DNA of 11,179 nucleotides from Nitrospirota bacterium. Its GTDB lineage: Bacteria > NPL-UPA2 > JAADIA01. A program made the translations under genes and the position numbers. The stretch is taken from positions 1 through 11,179 of the forward strand of contig JAADIA010000067.1 in the NCBI GenBank assembly GCA_013151555.1. Direction: 5' to 3'. Shown piece after piece: positions 1 through 7,274 of this stretch (positions are counted from its first letter, which is position 1; the number at the start of each line of letters is the position of its first letter). Below the pieces are notes generated by a model. It was not told the DNA's origin. It worked only from the letters and a program-made list of their open reading frames with translations, and made no database searches.

Positions 1-14
1 GGTGAAATGAGATT

Positions 15-722
15 ATGAAAAATAAGTTTATCTTGACCGGGCTACTCTTACTCGGTCTGGCCGTAAGCTTGGCTCCTTCAGCCGCAGCAGTACCGTTCGT
101 CGTGGATAATTTCGAGAGCTATAGCGGGAGTATCCCTAATGCCTATCAGACCGGTTGGCTGGAAACCTCATGGGCTCCTACTTTTAGTAGCGCCCTGGAG
201 ACCAATCCCGTCAATGTTGGCGAGGGTCAGCAATCGATGCTGCTCGAGACATATGCCGCATCGGGCGGAAATGGCGGTTATATGGCCCATAGGTTCGTAG
301 GTACAGTGGACTGGAGTGGACAGACGGATATCCGGTTCTGGGCCAAGGGAGATGCCGGTGGTGACCCGGGTGCTGTATACAGAATCTGGATTGGGAATGT
401 AACCGGGAGCAATGTCTATAATAACATTGCTAAGTCGAAGGTGAGGCTTCTCTCTGATTTGGATTCGAGTGGAGAGTATGTTACCCTTACTCTGGACGCC
501 AGTGATACCAGTGTATGGGAGTCGGGGTCTACCTTAAATCTGACCGCGGTAAAGAGAGTTTGGGTTTCTCTGTACAGCTATAATGGACAGGGAGATGGAG
601 GAAATCCGTCCAAACTCTGGGTGGATGATATCCAGGCTATCCCGGAACCGGGGAGTTTATTCCTCTTAGGAACGGGTTTGTTAGGTCTGGTATCCGGTCT
701 CCGCCGGAAGATGAAAGGGTAG
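15..722 (+). CDS. PEP-CTERM sorting domain protein (secreted, predicted jelly-roll)
   Basis: This is a 235-residue exported protein that carries the C-terminal sorting signal recognised by exosortase/EpsH systems. Residues 1-25 form a signal peptide: basic MKNK, a Leu-rich core and a cleavage site after AAA. The body (about 28-208) is acidic, Gly/Ser/Trp-rich and predicted to be all-beta. Its opening VDNFESY and closing LWVDDI resemble carbohydrate-binding or galactose-binding jelly-roll domains, but I cannot name the family. The tail is textbook: PEP at 210-212, a hydrophobic Gly/Leu helix (about 214-229) and a basic RRKMK end. Family knowledge says the tail is removed by exosortase and the protein reaches the cell surface or extracellular matrix. 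No exosortase lies in this window. The ATG at 15 is chosen because the signal peptide starts there; only a weak purine-rich site precedes it. A strong terminator follows, so the transcript ends with this gene. The ligand is unknown. Confidence 0.88.
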   Translation: MKNKFILTGLLLLGLAVSLAPSAAAVPFVVDNFESYSGSIPNAYQTGWLETSWAPTFSSALETNPVNVGEGQQSMLLETYAASGGNGGYMAHRFVGTVDWSGQTDIRFWAKGDAGGDPGAVYRIWIGNVTGSNVYNNIAKSKVRLLSDLDSSGEYVTLTLDASDTSVWESGSTLNLTAVKRVWVSLYSYNGQGDGGNPSKLWVDDIQAIPEPGSLFLLGTGLLGLVSGLRRKMKG

Positions 723-755
723 GGAAGAACGTTTTTTTTCGGAGATGTAAGTTTT

Positions 756-792
756 AGCTGAGGTGGTTTTTTTACTGCCTCAGCTTTTTTTT
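756..792 (+). terminator. Rho-independent terminator after the PEP-CTERM gene
   Basis: An 8-bp perfect stem, AGCTGAGG paired with CCTCAGCT, encloses a 14-base T-rich loop and is followed at once by eight T residues. It lies 33 bases after the stop codon of the PEP-CTERM gene and in front of a separate promoter, so it probably ends that transcript. Confidence 0.82.
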
Positions 793-813
793 GGTTTGTA
801 GAGGCCGGAGGCC

Positions 814-883
814 GGGGACAGTCCCCTCAGGCGGCGTAAATCGGGACAAGTTCCCTGGGGATCCGAATTGGACAACAGTCCCC
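814..883. repeat. Three spaced GGGACA...TCCC palindromic repeats
   Basis: Three related imperfect palindromes lie in a row: GGGGACAGTCCCC at 814-826, GGGACAAGTTCCC at 843-855 and GGACAACAGTCCCC at 870-883, about 27-29 bases apart. Each consists of a GGGAC arm and a GTCCC-like arm with a small A-rich centre. They sit in a non-coding GC-rich patch between a terminator and a tRNA promoter. They look like a small cluster of a dispersed palindromic repeat rather than an operator, because the copies differ in centre length and none overlaps the predicted promoter. Function unknown. Confidence 0.6.
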
Positions 884-898
884 GGGAAGCTTTCTTTC

Positions 899-928
899 TT
901 GACAGATAGCCTTTGACCGTGATATTCT
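899..928 (+). promoter_or_regulatory. Predicted sigma-70-type promoter of the tRNA-Thr gene
   Basis: A perfect -35 hexamer, TTGACA, lies at 899-904. Candidate -10 boxes follow: GATATT at 921-926 (16-base spacer) or TATTCT at 923-928 (18-base spacer), each matching four of six consensus bases. Transcription would begin near 933-937, about 25 bases before the tRNA 5' end, which suits a tRNA leader. It may also serve the glycosidase gene downstream. Confidence 0.55.
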
Positions 929-958
929 TTTTTTGGAAAGAAGGTTTCTTTTCTTCTT

Positions 959-1031
959 GCCCACGTAGCTCAGTTGGCAGAGCAGGGCTTTCGTAAAGCT
1001 CAGGTCGCCCGTTCGAACCGGGCCGTGGGCT
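959..1031 (+). tRNA. tRNA-Thr, anticodon CGT
   Basis: A full 73-base cloverleaf can be folded by eye. The acceptor stem is GCCCACG/CGTGGGC (959-965 with 1024-1030), the D stem is GCTC/GAGC, and the anticodon stem is GGGCT/AGCTC with one G-U pair. The seven-base loop TTCGTAA gives anticodon CGT at 992-994, which reads ACG. The variable loop is AGGTC, and the T arm GCCCG/CGGGC has loop TTCGAAC. The G1-C72 and C2-G71 pairs and anticodon G35-U36 agree with known threonyl identity elements. The discriminator would be U1031. No CCA is encoded, so a CCA-adding enzyme is required. The base after the acceptor begins a T7 run that may help end transcription, although no extra hairpin is present. Confidence 0.95.
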
Positions 1032-1069
1032 TTTTTTGAATATTCGGAGAGAAAAAAACAGGGATAGCC

Positions 1070-2398
1070 ATGGGGATGAAGATTACTTTTATCGGTGCCG
1101 GAAGTCTTGAGTTTACGCGTAAGCTGGTAAGGGATATATTAACTTTTCCTCTTCTAAAAGACGCAACTTTCGTCCTTATGGATATAGATAAGGAGCGGCT
1201 GGAGTTTGCCGGAAAGGCGGTTCAGGCTATTATCGATAAGGGCCAATATCCTGCCGGAGTCAGAACTACCTTAGACAGGAAAAAAGCCCTCAAAGGAGCC
1301 GACGTAGTCCTGTGTACCATTCTGGCCGGAGGAGTACAGGTATGGCGACATGATATTGAGATTCCCGGGGAATATGGGATTGACATCAATATCGGAGATA
1401 CCCGGGGGCCGGCAGGCATTTTCCGGGCATTGCGCACCATCCCGGTAATGCTGAGTATCTGTCGGGATATAGAGCGTTATTGTCCGGAAGCGGTTTTGCT
1501 TAATTACACAAATCCGATGTCCATGTTATGCCGGGCTATGCAGAAAAGAACATCTATCCGGGTGACCGGGCTCTGTCACAGTGTTCAGGAAACGGCAGGA
1601 ATGCTGGCCGGATGGATTAAGGCTTCTCCTGATAGGGTTACTTACCTCTGTGCGGGGATTAATCATCAGGCCTGGTATGTTGAGTATAAAAAGGATGGCA
1701 AGGATGCTTACCCGTTGCTTCGCCGGGCGCTTAAAAAAAAGACGATTTACAAGAAGGAAATTGTCCGCAATGAGATGTTTCTGCATCTGGGTTACTATGT
1801 CTCCGAGTCCAGCGGGCATAATTCCGAATATAACTGGTGGTTTCGCAAACGTCCTGACCTTATTAAGAAATACTGTCTCCCGGGCACAGGCTGGAATCCC
1901 GGAAAGCATGGTTATATCCTGAAGGAATATCTGAAAAGGGAAAAGACCTGGAAAAAGGAAGTAAAAAAGTGGTTTGAGGAAGGAGCCCCCATACCGCTAA
2001 AGAGGGGAAATGAATATGCGGCTTATATTATCAATGCTTTGCAAGGAGGAGAAGTCTTTGAATTTAACGGTAATGTTCCCAACACGGGAATTATAGATAA
2101 TCTTCCCTCCGGGGTATGCGTGGAAGTGCCGGTGGTAGCTAACAAGCGAGGATTCAATCCCCTGCATGTGGGAACCTTACCTCCCCAATGCGCTGCTCTC
2201 AACAGTATCAATATTGCAGTTGAAGAGATGGCTGTTGAAGCGGCTCTCACCGGAAATCCCGGGTTGGTCTTTCAAGCTATTGCTTACGATCCTCTTACTG
2301 CCGCCGTCCTTTCCCTGGCCGAGATTAAAAAAATGGTAAAGAAAATGTTCCGGAAGAACCGAAACTATTTACCTCAATTTAAAAGTATAGAGATATAA
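1070..2398 (+). CDS. Family 4 glycoside hydrolase, alpha-galactosidase-like
   Basis: This 442-residue protein belongs to glycoside hydrolase family 4, cytoplasmic enzymes that use NAD+ and a divalent metal (usually Mn2+) for an oxidation/elimination mechanism. An N-terminal Rossmann motif GAGS (9-12) binds NAD. NYTNP (145-149) is a family hallmark, and GDTRGPAG (109-116) lies in the active-site region. The metal-binding Cys and His are seen in LCHSVQ (Cys169) and GINHQ (His199). The CHSVQ form and the near-equal length to MelA (about 450) favour an alpha-galactosidase or alpha-galacturonidase over a 6-phospho-glucosidase, but the substrate is inferred. The gene stands alone: the tRNA is 38 bases upstream and no sugar transporter is adjacent. 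The start is uncertain, ATG 1070 or ATG 1076 two codons later. The nearest purine-rich site, GGAGAG at about 1046, is rather far away. Confidence 0.9.
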   Translation: MGMKITFIGAGSLEFTRKLVRDILTFPLLKDATFVLMDIDKERLEFAGKAVQAIIDKGQYPAGVRTTLDRKKALKGADVVLCTILAGGVQVWRHDIEIPGEYGIDINIGDTRGPAGIFRALRTIPVMLSICRDIERYCPEAVLLNYTNPMSMLCRAMQKRTSIRVTGLCHSVQETAGMLAGWIKASPDRVTYLCAGINHQAWYVEYKKDGKDAYPLLRRALKKKTIYKKEIVRNEMFLHLGYYVSESSGHNSEYNWWFRKRPDLIKKYCLPGTGWNPGKHGYILKEYLKREKTWKKEVKKWFEEGAPIPLKRGNEYAAYIINALQGGEVFEFNGNVPNTGIIDNLPSGVCVEVPVVANKRGFNPLHVGTLPPQCAALNSINIAVEEMAVEAALTGNPGLVFQAIAYDPLTAAVLSLAEIKKMVKKMFRKNRNYLPQFKSIEI

Positions 2399-2502
2399 TC
2401 TTTCTTAATCCTGAATGCGGTTCCGTCTGTAATGGGCCCCTATTAATGGAAACAGTCAAGGCAAAGAGAAATAAATATTAAAGAGGATAAAGGAAAACTC
2501 TT

Positions 2503-3069
2503 GTGTGGATGATAGTTGACGGGTACAATGTTCTGAGGTCAAGCGGACGTCCTGTTCCTTTGAAAGGGAGCAGTTTCCAGGTGGAACGGGAAAGGTTTAT
2601 CGAAAGCCTGGGGCATTATCGGGGACAAAGGAAAGATCGGGTAACGGTTGTCTTCGATGGTTTTCACTCCGACCGGGATTTCCCCGATACGGAAAAGCGG
2701 GGAGGGGTAGAAGTTATCTTCTCGCACCGGGGGCAAACAGCCGATGATGTTATTAAACAGATGGTCGAGCAGGCGCCTAATCCCCGGGACATAATAGTGG
2801 TATCATCCGACCGGGAGATATCCGATTTTGTCAAGAGTTTAGGGGCTTCGGCAACCGGGGCCCGGAGCTTAGCTGACCGGCTGCTCGGGTTCCCCGAGGA
2901 AGAAAGAGTTCAGGGTTTGGAAGAAGAAATGGATAAGCCCGCTTACTACGAACGTTATATTAAAGGATATCTGGGGGAAGAGATATCTTCCTCAAAACCG
3001 GTTAAAGGTAAATCCCGCCGGTCTCGCCGGGACCGGTCTTCTCTTAAACTCTGGCGGACTGGTAAATGA
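2503..3069 (+). CDS. YacP/Rae1-type NYN-domain ribonuclease
   Basis: This 188-residue protein has the NYN (PIN-like) nuclease fold of the YacP family. The acidic active-site positions can be followed: VDGYN (Asp6), VVFDGFHSD (Asp52), TADD (81-82) and SSDREI (Asp103). The best-studied member, Bacillus subtilis Rae1, is a ribosome-dependent mRNA endonuclease that acts in the A site; the same role here is inferred. The length fits the family (about 170), with a basic C-terminal tail (KSRRSRRDR, about 170-178) that could contact RNA. The start is GTG at 2503, preceded at 8 bases by AGGA (2491-2494); the first residues MWMIVDGYNV put the first catalytic Asp at the usual place. It opens a three-gene unit, overlapping the next gene by 4 bases. 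Confidence 0.85.
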   Translation: MWMIVDGYNVLRSSGRPVPLKGSSFQVERERFIESLGHYRGQRKDRVTVVFDGFHSDRDFPDTEKRGGVEVIFSHRGQTADDVIKQMVEQAPNPRDIIVVSSDREISDFVKSLGASATGARSLADRLLGFPEEERVQGLEEEMDKPAYYERYIKGYLGEEISSSKPVKGKSRRSRRDRSSLKLWRTGK

Positions 3070-3296
3070 AGCGAGATGAGCTTATCCAGGTAAGAGTAAT
3101 CCCTAAGGCCAAGAAAAACAATCTTAAACAAGAAGGAAATAAGCTTAAGGTATATCTTACCGCTCCCCCGGTGGAAGGGAAAGCCAATAAGTTGCTTGTA
3201 GAACTTTTAGCTCAGCACTTCAAGCTAAAAAAATCCCGGATTAAGATTGTAAAAGGGGAGAAAAGCAGGGATAAGCTTGTTCGGATCGGAATTTAG
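3066..3296 (+). CDS. DUF167 family protein (YggU-like)
   Basis: This small basic protein of 76 residues matches the DUF167/YggU family along its whole length. The signature PPVEGKANK (about 34-42) is present, followed by the helix LLVELLAQHF, the strand IKIVKGEKSRDK and a final hydrophobic strand. The family fold is a small alpha/beta sandwich and its biochemical role is not established. Translation is probably coupled to the NYN nuclease gene through the ATGA overlap (start ATG 3066-3068, upstream stop TGA 3067-3069). The pairing is suggestive of an RNA-related role but does not prove one. Confidence 0.85.
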   Translation: MKRDELIQVRVIPKAKKNNLKQEGNKLKVYLTAPPVEGKANKLLVELLAQHFKLKKSRIKIVKGEKSRDKLVRIGI

Positions 3297-3317
3297 TTAT
3301 AAAGGAAAGATTGAAAG

Positions 3318-4130
3318 ATGCTTAATGTTCTTCTCTTCCTGATTACTATTATAACGACCCTTTTCGTGGGAACGTTGCGGAGAGGAGGAAACCCTCTTCA
3401 GGACCTGAGCAGTCTCCGTTTGGGGATGCCTTTCTCGTTTACCCTTATGAGCATCCTTTTAGTTCATGAACTGGCTCATTATTTTACTTCCAGACGGCAC
3501 AAGGTAAAAACCAGCTTGCCTTACTTTATCCCGGCTCCTACCTTCCTGGGGACTTTCGGCGCAGTTATCAGGATGAAGTCGCCTATGCCCAACCGTAACG
3601 CTCTCCTCGATGTAGGAATTTCCGGGCCTCTGGCCGGATTTGTTCTTTCCCTCGTAGCTATAGTCATCGGACTTAATTTATCTCCGGTAATAGGAGTTAC
3701 TCCTCAAAAAACGTTGGGCTTGGGAAGTTCTCTTCTTTTTTCCTTAATGGCGCACCTGGCAAAAGGGTCCTTACCAGCAGGATACTCTATTGCTCTTCAT
3801 CCCATTGCTTTTGCCGGCTGGATTGGATTCCTGATTACATCTATCAACCTCCTTCCTGCCGGGCAGCTTGACGGAGGACATATTGCTTATGCTCTTCTCG
3901 GCCGGAAACATTCTCTCGTGGCCCGGTTTGTATTCTTTGCCATGCTCGGTCTCAGCTTGTTCTGGATAGGCTGGTTTATCTGGGCGATTCTTATCTTTTT
4001 CATGGGAGAGAAACATCCTCCACCTCTTGATGATATAACACCCATAGATAAGAAAAGAAAAGTCCTTGCTCTTATCGCTTTGCTTATCTTCATTCTTACT
4101 TTCATTCCCACTCCTTTCGGGTCTCTCTGA
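3318..4130 (+). CDS. Site-2 protease-like M50 membrane metalloprotease
   Basis: This 270-residue polytopic membrane protein belongs to the M50 (S2P) intramembrane protease family. The zinc motif HELAH is at 50-54 (His50, Glu51, His54). The third metal ligand lies in NLLPAGQLDGGH (Asp185), equivalent to the family's NxxPxxxLDGG motif. The stretch FIPAPTFLGTFGAVI (70-84) and GISGPLAGF (100-108) are typical of the bacterial/chloroplast EGY-like branch with a short N terminus and no PDZ domain. About six hydrophobic segments are visible. Such enzymes cleave transmembrane substrates, for instance anti-sigma factors; the substrate here is unknown. The ATG at 3318 has an AGGAA site 10 bases upstream. 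It is the last gene of the NYN nuclease/DUF167 unit, 21 bases after its neighbour. A T-rich stretch follows the stop, but only a 3-4 bp stem precedes it. Confidence 0.88.
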   Translation: MLNVLLFLITIITTLFVGTLRRGGNPLQDLSSLRLGMPFSFTLMSILLVHELAHYFTSRRHKVKTSLPYFIPAPTFLGTFGAVIRMKSPMPNRNALLDVGISGPLAGFVLSLVAIVIGLNLSPVIGVTPQKTLGLGSSLLFSLMAHLAKGSLPAGYSIALHPIAFAGWIGFLITSINLLPAGQLDGGHIAYALLGRKHSLVARFVFFAMLGLSLFWIGWFIWAILIFFMGEKHPPPLDDITPIDKKRKVLALIALLIFILTFIPTPFGSL

Positions 4131-4142
4131 GCCCTTTTTTTC

Positions 4143-4171
4143 TTGCTACCTCTCTTTACTTTTTGTATAAT
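4143..4171 (+). promoter_or_regulatory. Predicted promoter of the repeat protein-mla operon
   Basis: The -35-like hexamer TTGCTA (4143-4148) and a perfect -10 TATAAT (4166-4171) are separated by exactly 17 bases. The predicted transcription start near 4178 lies about 70 bases before the likely TTG start of the repeat protein. It is the only well-matched promoter seen between the M50 gene and mlaD, so it probably drives all four genes. Confidence 0.6.
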
Positions 4172-4246
4172 AAGAACTTCAGTATAAAGGGGGGCGAAAG
4201 CAAAGTTAAACCGTTCCATCGTTCATAAAATTTGGAGTGCGTATCG

Positions 4247-5695
4247 TTGAAGAAAGGAGTCAAAGCAGGGATAACCCTTTTGCTGATGTGTTCCGTCTGG
4301 GGAACAGCATATGCTCGCTCTCAGAGCAACAGCTCCTTTAACCTCTGGCCTCTTTTATATTATGAAGGAAAAGAAGAAGCAGGGACGGAGACAGGGGAAT
4401 TTCTCTGGCCTTTCATCTCTTTCGAGAGCAGTCCGGAGGAATATACCTATGCTTTCCGGCCTCTGTTCATCGTCAGCAAAGAGAAAAAAAAACTTCTCCG
4501 GGAAGTCCAATTCCTCTGGCCTCTCGGGTGGTATAAGAGCACCCCGGAAAAGAAAAAACTTCGCCTTTTTCCTTTCTTTTATTATAATAAATATACGCTC
4601 CCTGACGGGGAGGAAAAGAGCGATTATACCCTTCTCCCTTTCTTTTTCGGCAGTCATTCGGATAAGGGAGACGGTTATTTTGCTTTTTTTCCTTTAGGAG
4701 GCCGGTTAAACCGGTGGTTGGGGAAAGACCGGGTGCGTTTCTTTCTCTTTCCGCTCTATGCCGATACAGCTAAAAGAGATTACCGGAGTTGGTATGTCCT
4801 TTGGCCTGTCTTTTCTTTTGCCAAAGGGAAAGGAGCAGGAGCCTACCGCTTCTGGCCCTTATTTGGACATGGCTATAAGACGGGCGAATATTCAAAGACT
4901 TTTGTTCTCTGGCCTTTCTTTAATTTCCAGAAGGCGGGGTTAAGCGGAGACAATCCGTCAGAGTCGCTGATGATGTTACCTTTCTATGCTTATCAAAGGT
5001 CTCCGGGAAATCGGACCGAAGCAGTCCTCTGGCCTTTTTTTACTTATACCGATAACCGGCGGGAAAATTATAAAGAATGGCATCTTCCCTGGCCCATCTT
5101 CTCCCGGACCAGGGGTGCAGACAGAAGAGGTGATGAACTTTGGCCTCTTTGGGGATACCGGCGGAAGGGGGACAGAGAACGTTTCTATGCTTTCTGGCCT
5201 CTCTATTGGTCTATGAAAGAGAATTCCGGAGAAGTGGAGAAGAGAAAAAATATAGTCTTGCCTGTTTACTGGAGCGAAAGAGAAACCTGGCCGGAAGAGA
5301 ACAAAAGTGCTTCCTATACCCGGGTCTGGCCCTTGCTCAGCTATGAAAGAGGTAAAGATGGTGCACTTAAATTGTCTATTCTTTCCCCTCTCTGGTTCCG
5401 GGACAGGGATGGTTTTCAAAAAAACTATTCTTCTTTCTGGACCCTCTACGAATACAGAAAGGACCGGGAGGGAAACCGGTTCTCGAAAGGTCTGTGGAGG
5501 TTATACCGGCATGAAAGGACGAAACGTTCTCATTCCCTGGAGTTAATTCATCTCTTTGCTTACCAGAGAGAGGGAAAGGAAAACATACGTTTTTCTTTTC
5601 TCAAAGGCCTCTTTGAATATAAGAGAAGAAAAGAAAAAAGAGCGCTGCGTTTCTTTTACTTTCTGAGATTTCCACACTATTTATCCGGAGGTTGA
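4247..5695 (+). CDS. Secreted aromatic WP-repeat protein of unknown family, upstream of mlaEFD
   Basis: I do not recognise this family. From TTG 4247 it has 482 residues. That start is preferred over in-frame TTG 4232 because GGAG (4234-4237) lies 9 bases before it and the protein then begins with a clean signal peptide (KKGVKAG, hydrophobic core, cleavage after AYA at about residue 23). The mature part is almost wholly an imperfect repeat of 17-23 (mean about 19) residues: charged turn, then aromatic-[LVF]-W-P-[LF]-[FWY]-x-[FY]. I count 19 core prolines, from residue 35 to 381, then three or four decayed units lacking Pro. Mature Cys is absent. Alternating aromatic strands and Lys/Arg/Glu/Gly turns suggest an antiparallel beta structure, either an outer-membrane barrel or a beta solenoid. 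Only 6 bases separate it from mlaE, so it is probably a functional partner of the transporter. Function inferred, not known. Confidence 0.8.
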   Translation: MKKGVKAGITLLLMCSVWGTAYARSQSNSSFNLWPLLYYEGKEEAGTETGEFLWPFISFESSPEEYTYAFRPLFIVSKEKKKLLREVQFLWPLGWYKSTPEKKKLRLFPFFYYNKYTLPDGEEKSDYTLLPFFFGSHSDKGDGYFAFFPLGGRLNRWLGKDRVRFFLFPLYADTAKRDYRSWYVLWPVFSFAKGKGAGAYRFWPLFGHGYKTGEYSKTFVLWPFFNFQKAGLSGDNPSESLMMLPFYAYQRSPGNRTEAVLWPFFTYTDNRRENYKEWHLPWPIFSRTRGADRRGDELWPLWGYRRKGDRERFYAFWPLYWSMKENSGEVEKRKNIVLPVYWSERETWPEENKSASYTRVWPLLSYERGKDGALKLSILSPLWFRDRDGFQKNYSSFWTLYEYRKDREGNRFSKGLWRLYRHERTKRSHSLELIHLFAYQREGKENIRFSFLKGLFEYKRRKEKRALRFFYFLRFPHYLSGG

Positions 5696-5701
5696 GCGAA
5701 G

Positions 5702-6472
5702 TTGAAAAGATCCTTATCAACTATAGCAAATAAATCTTCTGCCTTTTTTCAAACGGTAGGAGAATATCTCCGCTTACTGTTAAACATCGTTTATTGGTGT
5801 AAAGAAGCTTTCAAGAATACCGGAAGTATTATAAAACAGATGGCCCATATCGGAGTGGATACTCTCCCCATAGCTTCCGTTATGGCTTTCTTCGTAGGAA
5901 TGGTCCTTGCTCTTCACAGCGGATATCAATTCGCTAAATTTGGAGCAGAAGAATGGATCGGAAGATTGGTCGGGTTATCTATGGTGAAAGAACTGGGACC
6001 GGTACTGACCGGGCTGTTACTGGCCGGCCGGGTAGGTTCATCCATGGCTGCAGAGATAGGCACCATGAAAGTTTCCAATGAACTCGATGCCTTAAGGACC
6101 TTGAGGATAAATCCGGTACGTTACCTGGCCATGCCTCGATTTCTTGCTTCCCTCATCATGCTTCCCGTGCTCGTCCTCTATGCCGATGTGGTTGGAATAG
6201 CCGGGGGAGCTTTAACTGCTGCGACCTATGTAAACCTGGAACCCTCTGTCTATTTCGACAGTCTCTTCAAGACTTTAACCTTTAGTGACATATTCGAAGG
6301 TTTAATTAAAGCAGCTTTCTTTGGAGCCGTGGTTGCTCTCACCGGATGTTACAAAGGATTCAAAACCACCGGGGGAGCGCGTGGAGTAGGAAAAGCTACC
6401 ACCAGTTCTGTGGTTCTTTCTTTCCTGATCATTATGATTTTGGATTATGTTATCACGAGAATTTTAGTATGA
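5702..6472 (+). CDS. mlaE: MlaE-family ABC transporter permease
   Basis: This 256-residue inner-membrane permease of the MlaE (YrbE, DUF140) family forms the membrane core of phospholipid/MCE transporters together with the MlaF ATPase and the MlaD hexamer. The family signature is clear: KELGPVLTGLLLAGRVGSS (96-114) followed by AAEIGTM and NELDALRTL (126-134). An N-terminal interfacial helix region (about 1-50) and roughly five membrane segments follow, matching the usual length of about 260. The start is TTG at 5702, supported by GGAGG at 5687-5691 (10-base gap) inside the last codons of the preceding repeat protein gene. Its stop overlaps the mlaF start as ATGA, indicating translational coupling. 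The direction of lipid flow cannot be told from sequence. Confidence 0.93.
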   Translation: MKRSLSTIANKSSAFFQTVGEYLRLLLNIVYWCKEAFKNTGSIIKQMAHIGVDTLPIASVMAFFVGMVLALHSGYQFAKFGAEEWIGRLVGLSMVKELGPVLTGLLLAGRVGSSMAAEIGTMKVSNELDALRTLRINPVRYLAMPRFLASLIMLPVLVLYADVVGIAGGALTAATYVNLEPSVYFDSLFKTLTFSDIFEGLIKAAFFGAVVALTGCYKGFKTTGGARGVGKATTSSVVLSFLIIMILDYVITRILV

Positions 6473-7254
6473 AAACGAAAATTGAAGTATTAGGAATAAG
6501 CAAGAAGTTCGGAGACCATCAGGTCTTGAGGGATGTATCCCTCAAGGTTAAGGAAGGGGAAAATCTGGTCATCATCGGGAGTAGCGGAGGCGGTAAGACA
6601 GTATTGCTCAAGCATATTATCGGTCTCCTGAAGCCGGATTCAGGCAAAATCCTCATCGATGGAGAAGAAGTCACTGATAAAGACGGATTTGGCTTGAAAC
6701 CATTGCGCAAAAAATTCGGCATGGTGTTCCAATCTTCCGCCCTCTTTAATTCCCTGACGGTAGCAGAAAATATCGGTCTGGGACCACGGGAAGCCAGGAT
6801 ATATACGGAAAAAGAGATAAAGGAGATTGTAGAGGAGAAATTGCAGTTAGTCGGTCTGGAAGGCATCGGCGACCTGATGCCGGAAGAACTGAGCGGAGGA
6901 ATGAAGAAGAGGGTGGCCCTGGCAAGGTCCCTGGCTATGAATCCCGAAATAATCCTCTATGATGAACCTACTTCCGAACTGGATCCTCCCACCGCCCATA
7001 CTATAAACCAGTTAATACTCAATCTGAAGGAGAAGTTAAAAGTAACTTCGGTTACGGTAACCCATGATATTAACTGTGCCTATTTTATTGGTGATCGGAT
7101 AGCAATGCTCCATGAAGGAAAAATTATCAAGGTAGCTACTCCCGAGGAAATACGGGCGAGCTGCGACCCTATAGTAGGACAGTTCTTAACCAGAGATGAA
7201 TGGAAAAAAGGATGTCCGGGAAGCCCCGGTCTTACGGAACGAAATGATGCCTGA
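6469..7254 (+). CDS. mlaF: MlaF-family ABC transporter ATPase
   Basis: This 261-residue cytoplasmic ATPase powers the MlaE permease. The reading frame is open further upstream, but the ATG at 6469 is the true start: it overlaps the mlaE stop by four bases, and the upstream codons lie inside mlaE. All ABC elements are present: Walker A GSSGGGKT (37-44), Q-loop Gln88, signature LSGGM (141-145), Walker B ILYDE (162-166), D-loop ELD and switch His199 in VTVTHD. The GGMKKR sequence following the signature Ser is typical of MlaF/Mkl-type proteins. The C terminus has about 20 residues beyond the last core helix. Neighbours mlaE (overlapping) and mlaD (102 bases downstream) fix the assignment. Confidence 0.93.
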   Translation: MKTKIEVLGISKKFGDHQVLRDVSLKVKEGENLVIIGSSGGGKTVLLKHIIGLLKPDSGKILIDGEEVTDKDGFGLKPLRKKFGMVFQSSALFNSLTVAENIGLGPREARIYTEKEIKEIVEEKLQLVGLEGIGDLMPEELSGGMKKRVALARSLAMNPEIILYDEPTSELDPPTAHTINQLILNLKEKLKVTSVTVTHDINCAYFIGDRIAMLHEGKIIKVATPEEIRASCDPIVGQFLTRDEWKKGCPGSPGLTERNDA

Positions 7255-7259
7255 CTGTC

Positions 7260-7274
7260 GGGCTGAATTAGCCC
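7260..7274 (+). other. Small hairpin in the mlaF-mlaD gap
   Basis: GGGCT pairs with AGCCC across a 5-base loop in the 102-base gap between mlaF and mlaD, a few bases after the mlaF stop. A short T5 run follows at about 7281-7285, but C-rich sequence separates it from the stem, so it is a poor terminator. It could mark a processing or attenuation site, or mean nothing. Confidence 0.25.

Noticed and set aside
1031-1037. T7 run after the tRNA as an independent terminator.
   Set aside because: No hairpin other than the tRNA acceptor/T arm precedes it, so termination there is uncertain and readthrough into the glycosidase is equally possible.
2399-2502. Regulatory element or small gene in the gap between the glycosidase and the NYN nuclease.
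   Set aside because: I saw no convincing hairpin with a T run, no clear promoter pair and no small reading frame with a ribosome site other than that of the nuclease.
4119-4141. Possible terminator after the M50 gene (GGG...CCC then T7).
   Set aside because: Only three GC pairs plus one wobble form the stem; the T run alone is not enough to call it.
4232-4310. Lipoprotein signal in the repeat protein (LLLMC near the N terminus).
   Set aside because: The residue before Cys is Met, not Gly/Ala/Ser, and a normal cleavage site AYA follows, so a standard signal peptide fits better.
4355-5419. Long open frames on both strands inside the repeat protein gene.
   Set aside because: They arise from the repetitive TCTGGCCT-type codon pattern of the real gene; they lack ribosome sites and recognisable products.
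6346-6468. Longer mlaF starting at 6346, giving a 302-residue protein.
   Set aside because: These 41 codons lie inside mlaE in another frame and do not resemble MlaF; ATG 6469 overlaps the mlaE stop in the usual ATGA manner.
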